NCBI GenBank assembly: GCA_023228285.1
Contig: JALOBM010000002.1
Location: forward strand, 77,483-99,655
Length of the DNA: 22,173 nt
Direction of reading: 5' to 3'
Source: Candidatus Cloacimonadota bacterium
GTDB taxonomy: Bacteria > Cloacimonadota > Cloacimonadia > Cloacimonadales > Cloacimonadaceae
Under the pieces are notes generated by a model, which saw only the letters and a program-made list of their open reading frames with translations, did not search any database and had not been told where the DNA came from. Numbering within the stretch: the first letter of the stretch is position 1; the number at the start of each line of letters is the position of its first letter. Both the position numbers and the translations under genes were made by a program. Below are positions 1 through 8,583 of the stretch, in pieces.

Positions 1-341
<341 letters not shown>

Positions 342-351
342 AGGAGCATTT

Positions 352-1698
352 ATGCGCAGTTTTGGGCTGTATGCGAGCTTTATTTGTTTGATTATTTGGA
401 GCTCTATTCTTTCTGCAGTGGAAGCTCCGCGATATCTGGCACTATCAGAAAATCCCCCCTTGGTATCTCCCGATCTGCGCCGTCCGGGTTTCTGGATTTC
501 CCGTCATCCGGCACCGGATAGTCTATTGATGAATCCAGATATGATCGCCGCTTTCAACCGTCGTATACTGCGAAAGGGCGATGTGGGGCAGATCACTCAA
601 AGCTCTGCTATCATCGGTGGATCGCTTTTGAAACGCCATATCAACGATTGCTACAACATGGCCAAAGGACACGGTAATTTCCGGCAGGATGGCAGCGCTA
701 CCGACACACAATTCTGGCAGACAATGCGGGAAGCCACCAATTTAAAAGCGATCAGGAATGTAAATAACTGCCGCTTTGCCTTCCCTATGCGCTACACAAA
801 TCAGCGTTTGCTGCCCTTTGCGGATATTCTGACCGAAGAAGCCCTGGATCTGGAATTTGACTATCTGCAAAACAGCGGTTTCGACATCGCAGAGCCACTG
901 GTGATCTATCATGAATCAGCAGATGGGAACTGGGTATTTGGCGCCAGCAGAGCCACTTCCGGGTGGTTTTTGAAAGCCGATCTCGCGTTTGTGGAGCGCA
1001 ATGAATGGCTGGCATATCAACAAGCCAGGGACTTCGTGGTAAACATCCAGGACAAGAGTGACCTCTATCTGGATGAAGCCAGAACCAAGTATTTCGGACT
1101 CATCCGAATGGGGAGCAGACTGCCAGTTATTGCTGAGAAAGATGCAGTATTCGAAGTGAAACTACCGGATTCCAGAAGCGCATACATCGCCAAGTCCGCT
1201 GTTCATCGCGGTTTTGCAGATTTCACTGCCCGAAATGTGTATGAATTTGCCTTTTCCACTCTGAATGCCCCTTATGGCTGGGGAGATCTGAATGCAGAAT
1301 ATGACTGTTCCGGATTCATCAAACAGCTATTCCTGTGCTTCGGAATATACCTGCCGCGCAATGGTACGGCACAATACAACGCCTGCCACAATCTGCATCA
1401 ATTCTCCAACGGTGAATCCAGCGCCGAGAGAGAAGAGATCATTGCGGAACTGGCTTTGCCGGCGCAGACACTACTGCGCATGCAGGGACATATCATGCTC
1501 TATCTGGGTTCGTTTGATGGCCGCAACTATGCACTACACTCACTGTGGGGCATCAGAAGACCGGGCACAAATGAAGAGGACGAAATAATCACGACTGCCA
1601 AAACAGTAGTAAGCGATCTGTCTTTGGGAGAAGGCAGTAAGCGCAAATCACTTCTGCTCCGCCTTAGCGGTTTCGGAGCCATTAAAGATGGGAAATAA
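352..1698 (+). CDS. Exported NlpC/P60 (C40) peptidase with SH3-type domains
   Basis: Predicted 448-residue secreted cell-wall hydrolase, likely cutting peptide stems of peptidoglycan. I start it at ATG 352, behind AAGGAG at 341-346. This gives a normal signal peptide (RSFGLYASFICLIIWSS, then SAVEA); an upstream in-frame ATG at 304 lies inside tgt and lacks these. The middle (roughly residues 130-270) reads like the SH3b1/SH3b2 domains of YkfC-type C40 enzymes, e.g. the segment around GNWVFGASRATSGWF. The catalytic domain occupies about 295-400: Cys319 in YDCSGF, His380 in GHIMLYLG and His396 in YALHS form the expected Cys-His-His triad. A C-terminal tail of ~50 residues follows. The next gene begins 10 bases after its stop. 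Family assignment is firm; the exact bond cleaved (often gamma-D-Glu-diamino acid) is inference. Confidence 0.88.
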   Translation: MRSFGLYASFICLIIWSSILSAVEAPRYLALSENPPLVSPDLRRPGFWISRHPAPDSLLMNPDMIAAFNRRILRKGDVGQITQSSAIIGGSLLKRHINDCYNMAKGHGNFRQDGSATDTQFWQTMREATNLKAIRNVNNCRFAFPMRYTNQRLLPFADILTEEALDLEFDYLQNSGFDIAEPLVIYHESADGNWVFGASRATSGWFLKADLAFVERNEWLAYQQARDFVVNIQDKSDLYLDEARTKYFGLIRMGSRLPVIAEKDAVFEVKLPDSRSAYIAKSAVHRGFADFTARNVYEFAFSTLNAPYGWGDLNAEYDCSGFIKQLFLCFGIYLPRNGTAQYNACHNLHQFSNGESSAEREEIIAELALPAQTLLRMQGHIMLYLGSFDGRNYALHSLWGIRRPGTNEEDEIITTAKTVVSDLSLGEGSKRKSLLLRLSGFGAIKDGK

Positions 1699-1708
1699 AG
1701 GACACACC

Positions 1709-2548
1709 ATGTTAAAACGCATTATTATCTTCGTGCTGATGGCTTCTGTGCTGTATTTCGCACTGCTATTTGCCAAAAGCCCCCAAAGCCATACGCTGGG
1801 TACCGGAAGTGTGCCTGAAGCATCCGGTATTGCCCGCTCACTCTTGAATAAAGAGCTGATCTTTTGCCACAACGATTCCGGTGGTAAAGCCTCAGTATTT
1901 GCTCTGGATACAAGGGGCAGATTGCGGGCCGAATTACGCTTGGAAGGGGCTCACAACAGAGATTGGGAAGAGATCGCCACCGCCATAGATCCGATCTCAA
2001 AGAAAGCCTACATATATGTAGGTGAAATCGGGGATAACAACGCCCGTTACAAACACTTGAGCTTCTATCGCTTTCCCGAGCCGGAGATCCAAGACAGCCT
2101 GATCCTGATCGATGATTATGAACAAATTGATTTTCAGTATGAAGACGGTCCCCGCGATGCCGAAGCCTTCTTTGTGGATCCCAAAAGCGGAGACATCTAC
2201 ATAATCTCCAAACGCGAAGAACAAGTGGGAATCTACCATCTGCCCTACCCGCAAAACAGCGGATCGATCCTGATGGCGAAAAAGCTGGGACAAATGCAGA
2301 TGAATTGGGTGACCGCTGCCGACATCTCCCCAAACGGTAAGTACATCCTGGTGAAAAACTACGGTAGCATCCGCCGGTTCAGACGCGGCAACAACCTCGT
2401 GAAAGCACTGGGCAAAAGGGGTAAGGACATGCCCTATCAACTGGAAGCTCAAGGAGAAGCGATATGTTTTGATGCACGAGGAAAGGGCTATTACACTCTC
2501 AGTGAAGCCTTGGAAGACAAGCCCCAGCTTCTCTACTATTACAAGTAA
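1709..2548 (+). CDS. Exported or membrane-anchored beta-propeller-like protein of unknown function
   Basis: 279-residue protein with an N-terminal hydrophobic segment (LKRIIIFVLMASVLYFALLF) that is either a signal anchor or an uncleaved signal peptide; no lipobox Cys follows. ATG 1709 is preferred over in-frame ATG 1688 because AAAGGA at 1697-1702 lies six bases upstream, and because 1688 lies inside the peptidase gene. The mature part has short beta-rich units separated by turns: ASGIARSLLNKELIFCHNDSG, VFALDTRGRL, DWEEIATAID, YVGEIGDNNARY, DAEAFFVDPKSGDIYIISKR, and WVTAADISPNGKYILVKNYG. This is the pattern of six-bladed SMP-30/SdiA-regulated-like propellers, but I see no catalytic residues and assign no reaction. 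It is probably cotranscribed with tgt and the peptidase, and ends just before a hairpin terminator. Confidence 0.78.
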   Translation: MLKRIIIFVLMASVLYFALLFAKSPQSHTLGTGSVPEASGIARSLLNKELIFCHNDSGGKASVFALDTRGRLRAELRLEGAHNRDWEEIATAIDPISKKAYIYVGEIGDNNARYKHLSFYRFPEPEIQDSLILIDDYEQIDFQYEDGPRDAEAFFVDPKSGDIYIISKREEQVGIYHLPYPQNSGSILMAKKLGQMQMNWVTAADISPNGKYILVKNYGSIRRFRRGNNLVKALGKRGKDMPYQLEAQGEAICFDARGKGYYTLSEALEDKPQLLYYYK

Positions 2549-2587
2549 TACCGCGCGGATATGAAAGATGCAGGGATATAATCGAAA

Positions 2588-2620
2588 GGGCGGTCTGCAA
2601 ACCGCCCATAAGTGATTTGT
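2588..2620. terminator. Hairpin between convergent genes
   Basis: GGGCGGT (2588-2594) and ACCGCCC (2601-2607) make a perfect 7-bp stem with a 6-base loop, followed on the plus strand by a T-rich stretch and on the minus strand by TTT. It sits in the 77-base gap between two convergent genes, so it probably terminates transcription from both sides. The T-run is interrupted on both strands, so efficiency is uncertain. Confidence 0.7.
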
Positions 2621-2625
2621 TTAGT

Positions 2626-3567
2626 TTATTTATTGAACAGCTTTTCCATGGTCTTCACCGAACCCAGCAAAGCTGAGGATTCGTAAGGCAAGACCACTGT
2701 TTTGTCTCCTTGCTGGACCATCTTCTGAAATGCTTCAATGTATTTAAGAGCGATCTGATATTGGGCGGGATCGGCTCCGGATTCTTTCAGAGCTTCCGCC
2801 ACCAAGAGGATGGATTTGCGCTCGGCATCTGCTACCAGAAGTTTGGATTGAGCTTCACCATCTGCGCGAGCGATCTTGGCTTGCCGTTCACCTTCCGCCA
2901 CTCTGATCTGATACTCTTTTTCTCCATCTGCAGTAAGGATTTTAGCGCGCTTATCACGTTCTGCACGCATCTGTTTCTCCATGGCATTACGGATTTCTTC
3001 GGGTGGTTGTATCTCTTGCAGTTCCACGCGGTTCACTTTCACGCCCCATTTATCGGTTGCTTCGTCCAAGATGATGCGCAGTTTGTGGTTAATCGAATCC
3101 CTGGAGGTAAAGGTAAGATCCAGGCTCAATTCGCCAATTACATTACGCAGAGAGGTCTGAGTCAGCTTTTCGATCGCTTCGGGCAAGTTGCCGATCTCAT
3201 ACACTGCTTTGTAGGGATCCGTGATCTGGAAATAGAGCAGAGCATTGATGCTTATGGACACGTTGTCGGCTGTAATCACATTTTGGCGCGGGAAGTCATA
3301 CACTGTCTCGCGAAGGTCGATTCGATTCTCTATTCTTTGAGCCACATAGACATTCCCCCGGTAGTCAGTTTTGTTGTAGCGCCAATGAATTGACCTCATT
3401 TTGTCGAAGATCGGTATTACAATGTGCAAACCGCTTGGTAGAGTGCGATAGTATTTACCCAGACGTTCAATGATGACCACTTCGGCCTGGCGCACCACGA
3501 TGATGCCCCGGGCAATAAAGACGACAACTAACAGAGCAAATGCCAATACGAGATAAAGCGAAAACAT
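2626..3567 (-). CDS. SPFH/band 7 membrane protein, paraslipin (QmcA/stomatin-like)
   Basis: 313-residue stomatin-family protein. A single N-terminal membrane segment (SLYLVLAFALLVVVFIARG) is followed by the band 7 domain (about 24-200), with typical motifs VRQAEVVIIERLGKY, SGLHIVIPIFD and TADNVSISINALLYFQ. Next comes an Ala/Glu-rich coiled coil (about 200-255: EGERQAKIARADGEAQSKLL) and a C-terminal oligomerisation part. These proteins form ring-like scaffolds in the cytoplasmic membrane and often influence FtsH-type proteolysis or membrane domains. ATG 3567 is chosen because GGGAGG lies five bases upstream on the minus strand; an in-frame GTG at 3573 overlaps that site. No NfeD partner gene is adjacent, although paraslipins often have one. 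The gene follows the tldD-like gene on the same strand after 188 bases and probably has its own promoter. Confidence 0.92.
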   Translation of the reverse strand: MFSLYLVLAFALLVVVFIARGIIVVRQAEVVIIERLGKYYRTLPSGLHIVIPIFDKMRSIHWRYNKTDYRGNVYVAQRIENRIDLRETVYDFPRQNVITADNVSISINALLYFQITDPYKAVYEIGNLPEAIEKLTQTSLRNVIGELSLDLTFTSRDSINHKLRIILDEATDKWGVKVNRVELQEIQPPEEIRNAMEKQMRAERDKRAKILTADGEKEYQIRVAEGERQAKIARADGEAQSKLLVADAERKSILLVAEALKESGADPAQYQIALKYIEAFQKMVQQGDKTVVLPYESSALLGSVKTMEKLFNK

Positions 3568-3755
3568 TTCCACCTCCCACCTTTGTTTTATTTTCTACCA
3601 ATATGAGCAAGATGGATTATCTGGCAAGGGAAATAATGTTCAGCGATCGCATTAGTTGTTTCCAAAAATAGACAAAGGCAACGCCAGGAATCTGCCAAGC
3701 GCTGCCCAAGTATATTGTTTATGTAGGTTTAAGTAGAATAGTGACTATGGGTAAT

Positions 3756-5195
3756 CTACATTTTTACACTTACATTTATATTCTTGAACCTAGCCGGAGC
3801 TACTCCGTGGGACAAGCGCATAATCTGTCCAGGCTCTCCTTTCCCACAATGGAAAGTGGAGTGGTATGCCCATTCTTCTTCACCGCAGATGGCATCACAG
3901 GCGTTCCAAAACTGGGGAGTAATGCCGAAATAAGTAGGTTCTTTCACTATTCCTTTGATCTCGCCATCCTGTATCTTGTAACCGATTTCGGTGGTAAATT
4001 GGAAGTTGTTGCGATTGTCGTCTATGCTCCAGGTTTTGGTGAAATCCAGATAATATCCATGTTCTGTGCTTTTGATCAGATCTGCCAAACTGCCTTTCCC
4101 GGGAACAATGCAGAAGTTTGTCATGCGCACCAGCGGAAAATCGTCTGCAAAAGCGGCCTTCATATTTGAGGATGGTTCCAAACCCAGCTTGTAGGCTATA
4201 TGGCGTGAGGTTTGCTGATCAAGCAGGATACCTTTTTTGATGATGTCCACTCTTCTGCCGGGGACACCCTCATCATCGATGGGATGGTAACCCAGACCGC
4301 GAGGATCGGTACTGTCGCTGTAGATATTCAAGATATCCGAGCCATACTTGAAAATACCCAGCATATTGGGTTTCACAAAGGTTTTCCCGGCATACGATAT
4401 CTCCTGACCAAAGATGCGATCAGCTTCGGTGGCATGCCCTACGGATTCGTGTAATTGTAATGCCAGGTGACCACCTCCGATAACAATATCAGCTCTTTCT
4501 TCCGTGATCACAGGAGCAGTAAGCAGGTCTTGGGCTTCCTTCATGATGCGTTCGGTGTTTTCCTCGAATTTCTGCTTGTGGAAGAGCTCAAATCCTGCTC
4601 TGCCGGCGCTCATGTGTCCCGGCCAAGTACGGGATTGCATCTGCCCGGCATCGGCGGCTATTACGCTCATCGTGGGTAGTGTATTGTACACTGATGTATG
4701 GCTATAGCTGCCTTCAGTATTTGCATAATACTTCTCCTGATGTTCGAATTCTGCCATTACGTTGGAATGCACTATCTTGGCTTGTGGTTTGATGGCCAGA
4801 GCCAGGTTCTGCAGGTATTCCAGCTTTTCTTCCTTCGGCATCTCAAAGGGATTGATCTCCGGATGATGGAAATATTCGGCAACGCTTGGTTTCAAAGCGG
4901 GGAAGGACACTTTCTCTTTCTGGAACTTTGCGCCTTGAACAGCGTTACCTTTGGCGCGGGTGATCAGGCGATCAATCGAAGCATCACTGAGATCATTGGA
5001 GCCAGCAAAGCCATAGCATCCATTCATCAGCACTCTTATGCCCAAGGCGGGGGAGTCTTTGGAAATGTTATAATTACGCAGGTTCCCATTAGCAAATGCG
5101 ATGCTTTCGAAGTCTGTGAAAGTGATACGGACATCGGCAAAGGCGACATCCGAACTCTGCAGTTTGGCTACGATACTTTTTATCTTGTTTTCCAT
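3756..5195 (-). CDS. tldD: TldD-like metalloprotease subunit
   Basis: 479-residue member of the TldD/PmbA family, the catalytic partner of the heterodimeric cytoplasmic TldD/TldE protease (degrades unfolded or short peptides, matures microcin-type peptides in enterobacteria). The zinc motif is present: His249-Glu250-x3-His254 in LHESVGHATEAD, with the likely fourth ligand Cys450 in FHCGKGEPGQ. The whole family core (GGGHLALQLHE, DDEGVPGRR, LSHGVAPARF) is intact, and the length matches E. coli TldD (about 480). It begins 11 bases after the tldE-like gene, with AGGA about ten bases before the ATG, and is the last gene of the six-gene run. No ribosomal peptide precursor is recognisable nearby, so the substrate is unknown. 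The gene symbol indicates family, not proven orthology. Confidence 0.9.
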   Translation of the reverse strand: MENKIKSIVAKLQSSDVAFADVRITFTDFESIAFANGNLRNYNISKDSPALGIRVLMNGCYGFAGSNDLSDASIDRLITRAKGNAVQGAKFQKEKVSFPALKPSVAEYFHHPEINPFEMPKEEKLEYLQNLALAIKPQAKIVHSNVMAEFEHQEKYYANTEGSYSHTSVYNTLPTMSVIAADAGQMQSRTWPGHMSAGRAGFELFHKQKFEENTERIMKEAQDLLTAPVITEERADIVIGGGHLALQLHESVGHATEADRIFGQEISYAGKTFVKPNMLGIFKYGSDILNIYSDSTDPRGLGYHPIDDEGVPGRRVDIIKKGILLDQQTSRHIAYKLGLEPSSNMKAAFADDFPLVRMTNFCIVPGKGSLADLIKSTEHGYYLDFTKTWSIDDNRNNFQFTTEIGYKIQDGEIKGIVKEPTYFGITPQFWNACDAICGEEEWAYHSTFHCGKGEPGQIMRLSHGVAPARFKNINVSVKM

Positions 5196-5206
5196 TTCTT
5201 GATATC

Positions 5207-6535
5207 CTAAATAGTCTTGGTGGATGATGTAATATTGAATCCCATTACTTTGGCATGGGGAGCCTTGACTGTGCTGACGGAGAAACTGGCGTAGTTTTCG
5301 GAGAAAGGAATGGTGTAAGCTTTGCTTTCCAAAGCGACCACATTCTCAATGATGCGGGTAATACGCTCTGTGAAACGCAGGTTGTTCACCACAGCATTTA
5401 TCTTCCCATCCACGATCAGAAATGTGCCGTCCCGGGTGAGTCCTGTAAGGGATGTTACGCGAGGATTGATGAAGTTCATGTAGTGCAAGCTGGAGATGTA
5501 CAAACCCTTTTTCACAGATGAGATCATTTCTTCCAGGCTGTGTTCTCCCGGGATAATCTTTAAACAACTGCCTGTATTACCGTTTTTGGGCAAGCCCAGT
5601 TTATGGTGAAAGTAGTTATCGCACAAAAAGGCTTTGAATACCCCTTTATCGATCAGATCCAGCTTTCTATAGATATACCCCGAAGAGCCGTAATCTACGC
5701 CAATCATCTCAGGATCCCCAGGATCGTCTGTAATAGTGATTCTTTCTGGGAATACTTTCTGATCCACTTTATTGTCGAAGTAGCTGCTATGCTGGTCCAG
5801 CGCCCATGCGCTCATGCCGAAACTGAGGTATTGGCAAAACTCCGCCAAACACCGCGGTGCCAAAATCACTTCATACTCGCCTGGTTCCACATCCACCACC
5901 GGATTCTTGGCATGAATAATCTTGGACAGTAAACGTGCGCTGAAGGCATCCTGATCGAAATAGGCAAAGTCCTCGCCTCCAAAAGTCTCCAATACCGTAA
6001 CCTGATTTTTATTGTGAACCGCCTTTACTTCCAGGTAAATGGGAGAGTTAAGGCTGCGTTTGTCCAGGCCATTACTATTGATGATGCGGTATTGACTGTA
6101 GTTGCAGATGAAGGTACCATACAGTTCAAAATCGTGTTCAGCGGCTTTTGGGGCAATGGAACTGAGGATATCGGTCTTGCGCCCCAAGTCTATCGCTTCG
6201 ATGTTGTTTGTTACATTTCGTGGTGGAGCCAGACTGAGGTCGGTTTCCAGATCATGGAAATCGGGATCTTCAGGCAGAGAATCGATGATTGACATTGCAT
6301 CGCCCAAGGCAGTGTCGATTTTGTCCGGATCAGGGGAGTCCAGCTCGAATTTGTAGATTTTTTGGCCCTTGTACAATTCGCAGGATAGGCTGCAATTGTC
6401 TTTACTAATGTTGTAATTGGTTTGGCTCTGATAAAATCGCAGGAAGTCTGTTTGCCAGTTGTTTTGGACAATTTCGTACTTCAATTCCGGATGCTTGTCC
6501 AGTTCTGCTTTCAGATAAAGCAAGTTTTTGTGCAT
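5207..6535 (-). CDS. tldE: TldE/PmbA-like protease subunit (non-catalytic partner)
   Basis: 442-residue paralogue of TldD without any HExxxH motif, as expected for TldE/PmbA, which lacks the metal site and pairs with TldD around the catalytic groove. Family hallmarks are visible: a variable N-terminal alpha/beta domain, then VEPGEYEVILAPRCLAEF, FGMSAWALDQHSSYFDNKV, TDDPGDPEMIGVDYGSSG, and the conserved C-terminal stretch INPRVTSLTGLTRDGTFLIV. AAAGGA lies about nine bases before ATG 6535. The gene is 20 bases downstream of the amidohydrolase and 11 bases upstream of tldD, supporting cotranslation of the two subunits. Together they imply a complete TldD/E protease; what it cleaves in this organism is unknown. 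Confidence 0.88.
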   Translation of the reverse strand: MHKNLLYLKAELDKHPELKYEIVQNNWQTDFLRFYQSQTNYNISKDNCSLSCELYKGQKIYKFELDSPDPDKIDTALGDAMSIIDSLPEDPDFHDLETDLSLAPPRNVTNNIEAIDLGRKTDILSSIAPKAAEHDFELYGTFICNYSQYRIINSNGLDKRSLNSPIYLEVKAVHNKNQVTVLETFGGEDFAYFDQDAFSARLLSKIIHAKNPVVDVEPGEYEVILAPRCLAEFCQYLSFGMSAWALDQHSSYFDNKVDQKVFPERITITDDPGDPEMIGVDYGSSGYIYRKLDLIDKGVFKAFLCDNYFHHKLGLPKNGNTGSCLKIIPGEHSLEEMISSVKKGLYISSLHYMNFINPRVTSLTGLTRDGTFLIVDGKINAVVNNLRFTERITRIIENVVALESKAYTIPFSENYASFSVSTVKAPHAKVMGFNITSSTKTI

Positions 6536-6555
6536 ATACTTATGTCCTTTGTTGT

Positions 6556-7815
6556 TTATATCCAGCTTCGTTTGTTATGGCGGCGTTTGGGGCTTTGAAC
6601 CCGAGGGACAAACTCACCTTCGGGCTTGCCGTCTGGTTCTTGCAATTTGCCTCGCAGCCATACTTGTTCGATCGCTCCGTTGAGTTCAATATTAGTTCCG
6701 TTGGGGCTCTTCAGCTTGGTAGTCTGCCCCGGATCGTAGATCACAAAATCAGCATCTGATCCTGCATCCAGGCATCCTTTTTTTGGATATATGCCCAGGC
6801 GTTTGGCAGGGTTTTCACTTAGCATCTTCAGACAAGTCGCAAGAGGTATCTTGCGCTTCTTCCACAGTTCGGAAAGCACCCAAAGATAGCTGTATTCCAT
6901 CAAGTGCGGAGGATTGCCGTTAAATAGTTCATTGTCGGCCTCTACCTCGCTACAACTGTTTGAGAGTAGATATATCTTGTTAGTCTTTAGTAGTTCATAC
7001 AACTCGGCATAATAATCAGCAAAATCCGTAGCCCAGGGAACGGGGAAAGCTTCCGGTTCCAAGAGATTCATTAGATCCATAATATTCATGCCAAATGAGA
7101 TGTCGCTTCGTTTGGAGATGGTATTGATGAACTCTATAGTAAGGTAAGAACTTACTCTGGGAATGTGGATGGGATTCTCCTGCATCCTGCGCAGGATCTT
7201 CTTGATGCCATCCATCTGAGCAGTAAAGCTGTAGTCATCGTGGCTATCCACATCATAGCCCTGAAACGCAAATTCCGTATCGCTTTCGTAGATGTCCATA
7301 AACATATCCATGATCTCTGTGAAGTTCATCGATGTTACGGCGGCATTGGGCGAGGGATTCATCAGCAGGATGCCCACCACGCCTTTGTTCCACAGTTCTT
7401 GTGCAGATTCCGCGTAATAGGGGTAGTCGTCCACATCCACGTGAGCCCAAAAAGCCATGTCCGGATGCGCAATCCCTTCAATTCCCTTTATCATGACCTT
7501 CAGATCATAGCTTTCAAAGATAGGGTCTTTACTGTGGTAGCTCATCTCCGCCAGAGTGGTCCAACCGCCTTTAATAGCGGATTGACCTGCTTTTAAAAGA
7601 TCTTTCTTCAACGTCTTTTTGCCAGTCACCAGATGGCTGTGGGCTTCGATGGCACCGGGCAGCAGCACTTTGCCCTTGAGATCGATAATCTCGTGATCTT
7701 CTTCGCAAGCGATTTCATCCGCGGAAATCTTCAGTATTTTGTCCTGGAACAGAACGTTCACCTTTTTTAAGGCGCTTGAGCTGGTGGGAAGGGAGGCATT
7801 GATAAATAGTTTCAT
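6556..7815 (-). CDS. Amidohydrolase-superfamily protein (dihydroorotase/hydantoinase-like) with degenerate metal site
   Basis: 419-residue protein starting at ATG 7815, one base after the fabI stop; a longer frame from 7917 would run through fabI and is not credible. The overall pattern is that of dihydroorotase/hydantoinase: an N-terminal beta-sandwich piece, LPGAIEAHSH (His59, His61) where strand 1 normally carries the metal pair, and a clear C-terminal signature NPAKRLGIYPKKG followed by AGSDADFVIYDP. The other expected ligands are missing. Where a carboxylated Lys is usual I read GVVGILLMN (146-153). The strand-6 His motif is HIPRVSS with Arg220. The TDHAPH-type Asp motif reads LLSNSCSEVEAD. 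It may therefore be a non-catalytic or altered-chemistry homologue. It lies between fabI and tldE in a tight operon. Family call is good; function is unknown. Confidence 0.8.
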   Translation of the reverse strand: MKLFINASLPTSSSALKKVNVLFQDKILKISADEIACEEDHEIIDLKGKVLLPGAIEAHSHLVTGKKTLKKDLLKAGQSAIKGGWTTLAEMSYHSKDPIFESYDLKVMIKGIEGIAHPDMAFWAHVDVDDYPYYAESAQELWNKGVVGILLMNPSPNAAVTSMNFTEIMDMFMDIYESDTEFAFQGYDVDSHDDYSFTAQMDGIKKILRRMQENPIHIPRVSSYLTIEFINTISKRSDISFGMNIMDLMNLLEPEAFPVPWATDFADYYAELYELLKTNKIYLLSNSCSEVEADNELFNGNPPHLMEYSYLWVLSELWKKRKIPLATCLKMLSENPAKRLGIYPKKGCLDAGSDADFVIYDPGQTTKLKSPNGTNIELNGAIEQVWLRGKLQEPDGKPEGEFVPRVQSPKRRHNKRSWI

Positions 7816-7816
7816 G

Positions 7817-8581
7817 TTAATATGCCATAATCGATATTCCTGAATCCACGTAGATGATGTCCCCGGTAACTCCCGAAGCCAGATCTGACAGCAGATACAG
7901 GGCGGTTTTGGCAACATCCTCCTGTTCGATATTGCGGGAGAGGGGAGCAGATTTCTCGATGCGCCGTTGCATTTGCGCTATGCCGCCGATGGCAGACGAA
8001 GAAAGGGTTCTGATCGGTCCTGCCGAAATGGCATTCACGCGGATGCCTTTTTCTCCCAGACTATAGGCAAGATAGCGCACAGTGGCTTCCAAGGCAGCTT
8101 TGGCGATGCCCATCACGCCATAATTTGGAACCACTTTTTGAGCGCCGTAATATGTAAGGGTGATAATGGATGATCCTGAATGTAACAGCATCTCCGCTTC
8201 ACGAGCTACTGCCAGTAGTGAATACACAGAGATATCCATCGCAGTTAAAAAACCATGCCGGCTGGTATGATGGAAGGGGATGTTAAGATCGCTGGACGGG
8301 GCAAAAGCCACACTGTGGACTATGTAATCCACGTGCTCCCATGCTTCGGCAATGAGACTGATCATGTTCTTGATGTCGTTGTCTTTACTAAGATCACACT
8401 CATACACCATGTCTATACCTAGCTCTTCCGCGATGGGTAACACTCTTTTTGCCAGAGCTGGTCCGGCATAACTGATCGCCAGCTCCACTCCCTGTTCTTC
8501 CAAAGATTTGGCGATGCCATATGCGATGCTGTGTTTATTGGCGATGCCCAGGATGAGGGCTTTTTTACCTTTCAAATCCAT
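7817..8581 (-). CDS. fabI: Enoyl-[acyl-carrier-protein] reductase (NADH), FabI type
   Basis: 254-residue short-chain dehydrogenase that reduces trans-2-enoyl-ACP to acyl-ACP, the last step of each fatty-acid elongation cycle in the cytoplasm. FabI rather than FabG is shown by the variant nucleotide loop GIANKHSIAYG (12-22), the SVAFAP segment after strand 4, and the Tyr144, Tyr154-x6-Lys161 arrangement in TYYGAQKVVPNYGVMGIAK; E. coli uses Tyr146, Tyr156 and Lys163. SAGPIRTL near 190 matches the substrate-loop region. AAAGGAG precedes ATG 8581 by about eight bases and overlaps the end of the lipoprotein gene, so translation is probably coupled. It supplies the reductase missing from the plus-strand fab operon. 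A FabI enzyme would be expected to bind triclosan-type inhibitors; that is family knowledge, not tested here. Confidence 0.94.
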   Translation of the reverse strand: MDLKGKKALILGIANKHSIAYGIAKSLEEQGVELAISYAGPALAKRVLPIAEELGIDMVYECDLSKDNDIKNMISLIAEAWEHVDYIVHSVAFAPSSDLNIPFHHTSRHGFLTAMDISVYSLLAVAREAEMLLHSGSSIITLTYYGAQKVVPNYGVMGIAKAALEATVRYLAYSLGEKGIRVNAISAGPIRTLSSSAIGGIAQMQRRIEKSAPLSRNIEQEDVAKTALYLLSDLASGVTGDIIYVDSGISIMAY

Positions 8582-8583
8582 CG

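Noticed and set aside
1725..2333. 202-codon minus-strand frame antisense to the propeller gene
   Set aside because: Arg/Ser/Cys-rich shadow composition; the sense frame has a signal segment, a ribosome binding site and a coherent repeat pattern.
2710..3393. 227-codon plus-strand frame antisense to the paraslipin gene
   Set aside because: Phe/His/Cys-rich shadow of a well-conserved SPFH gene.
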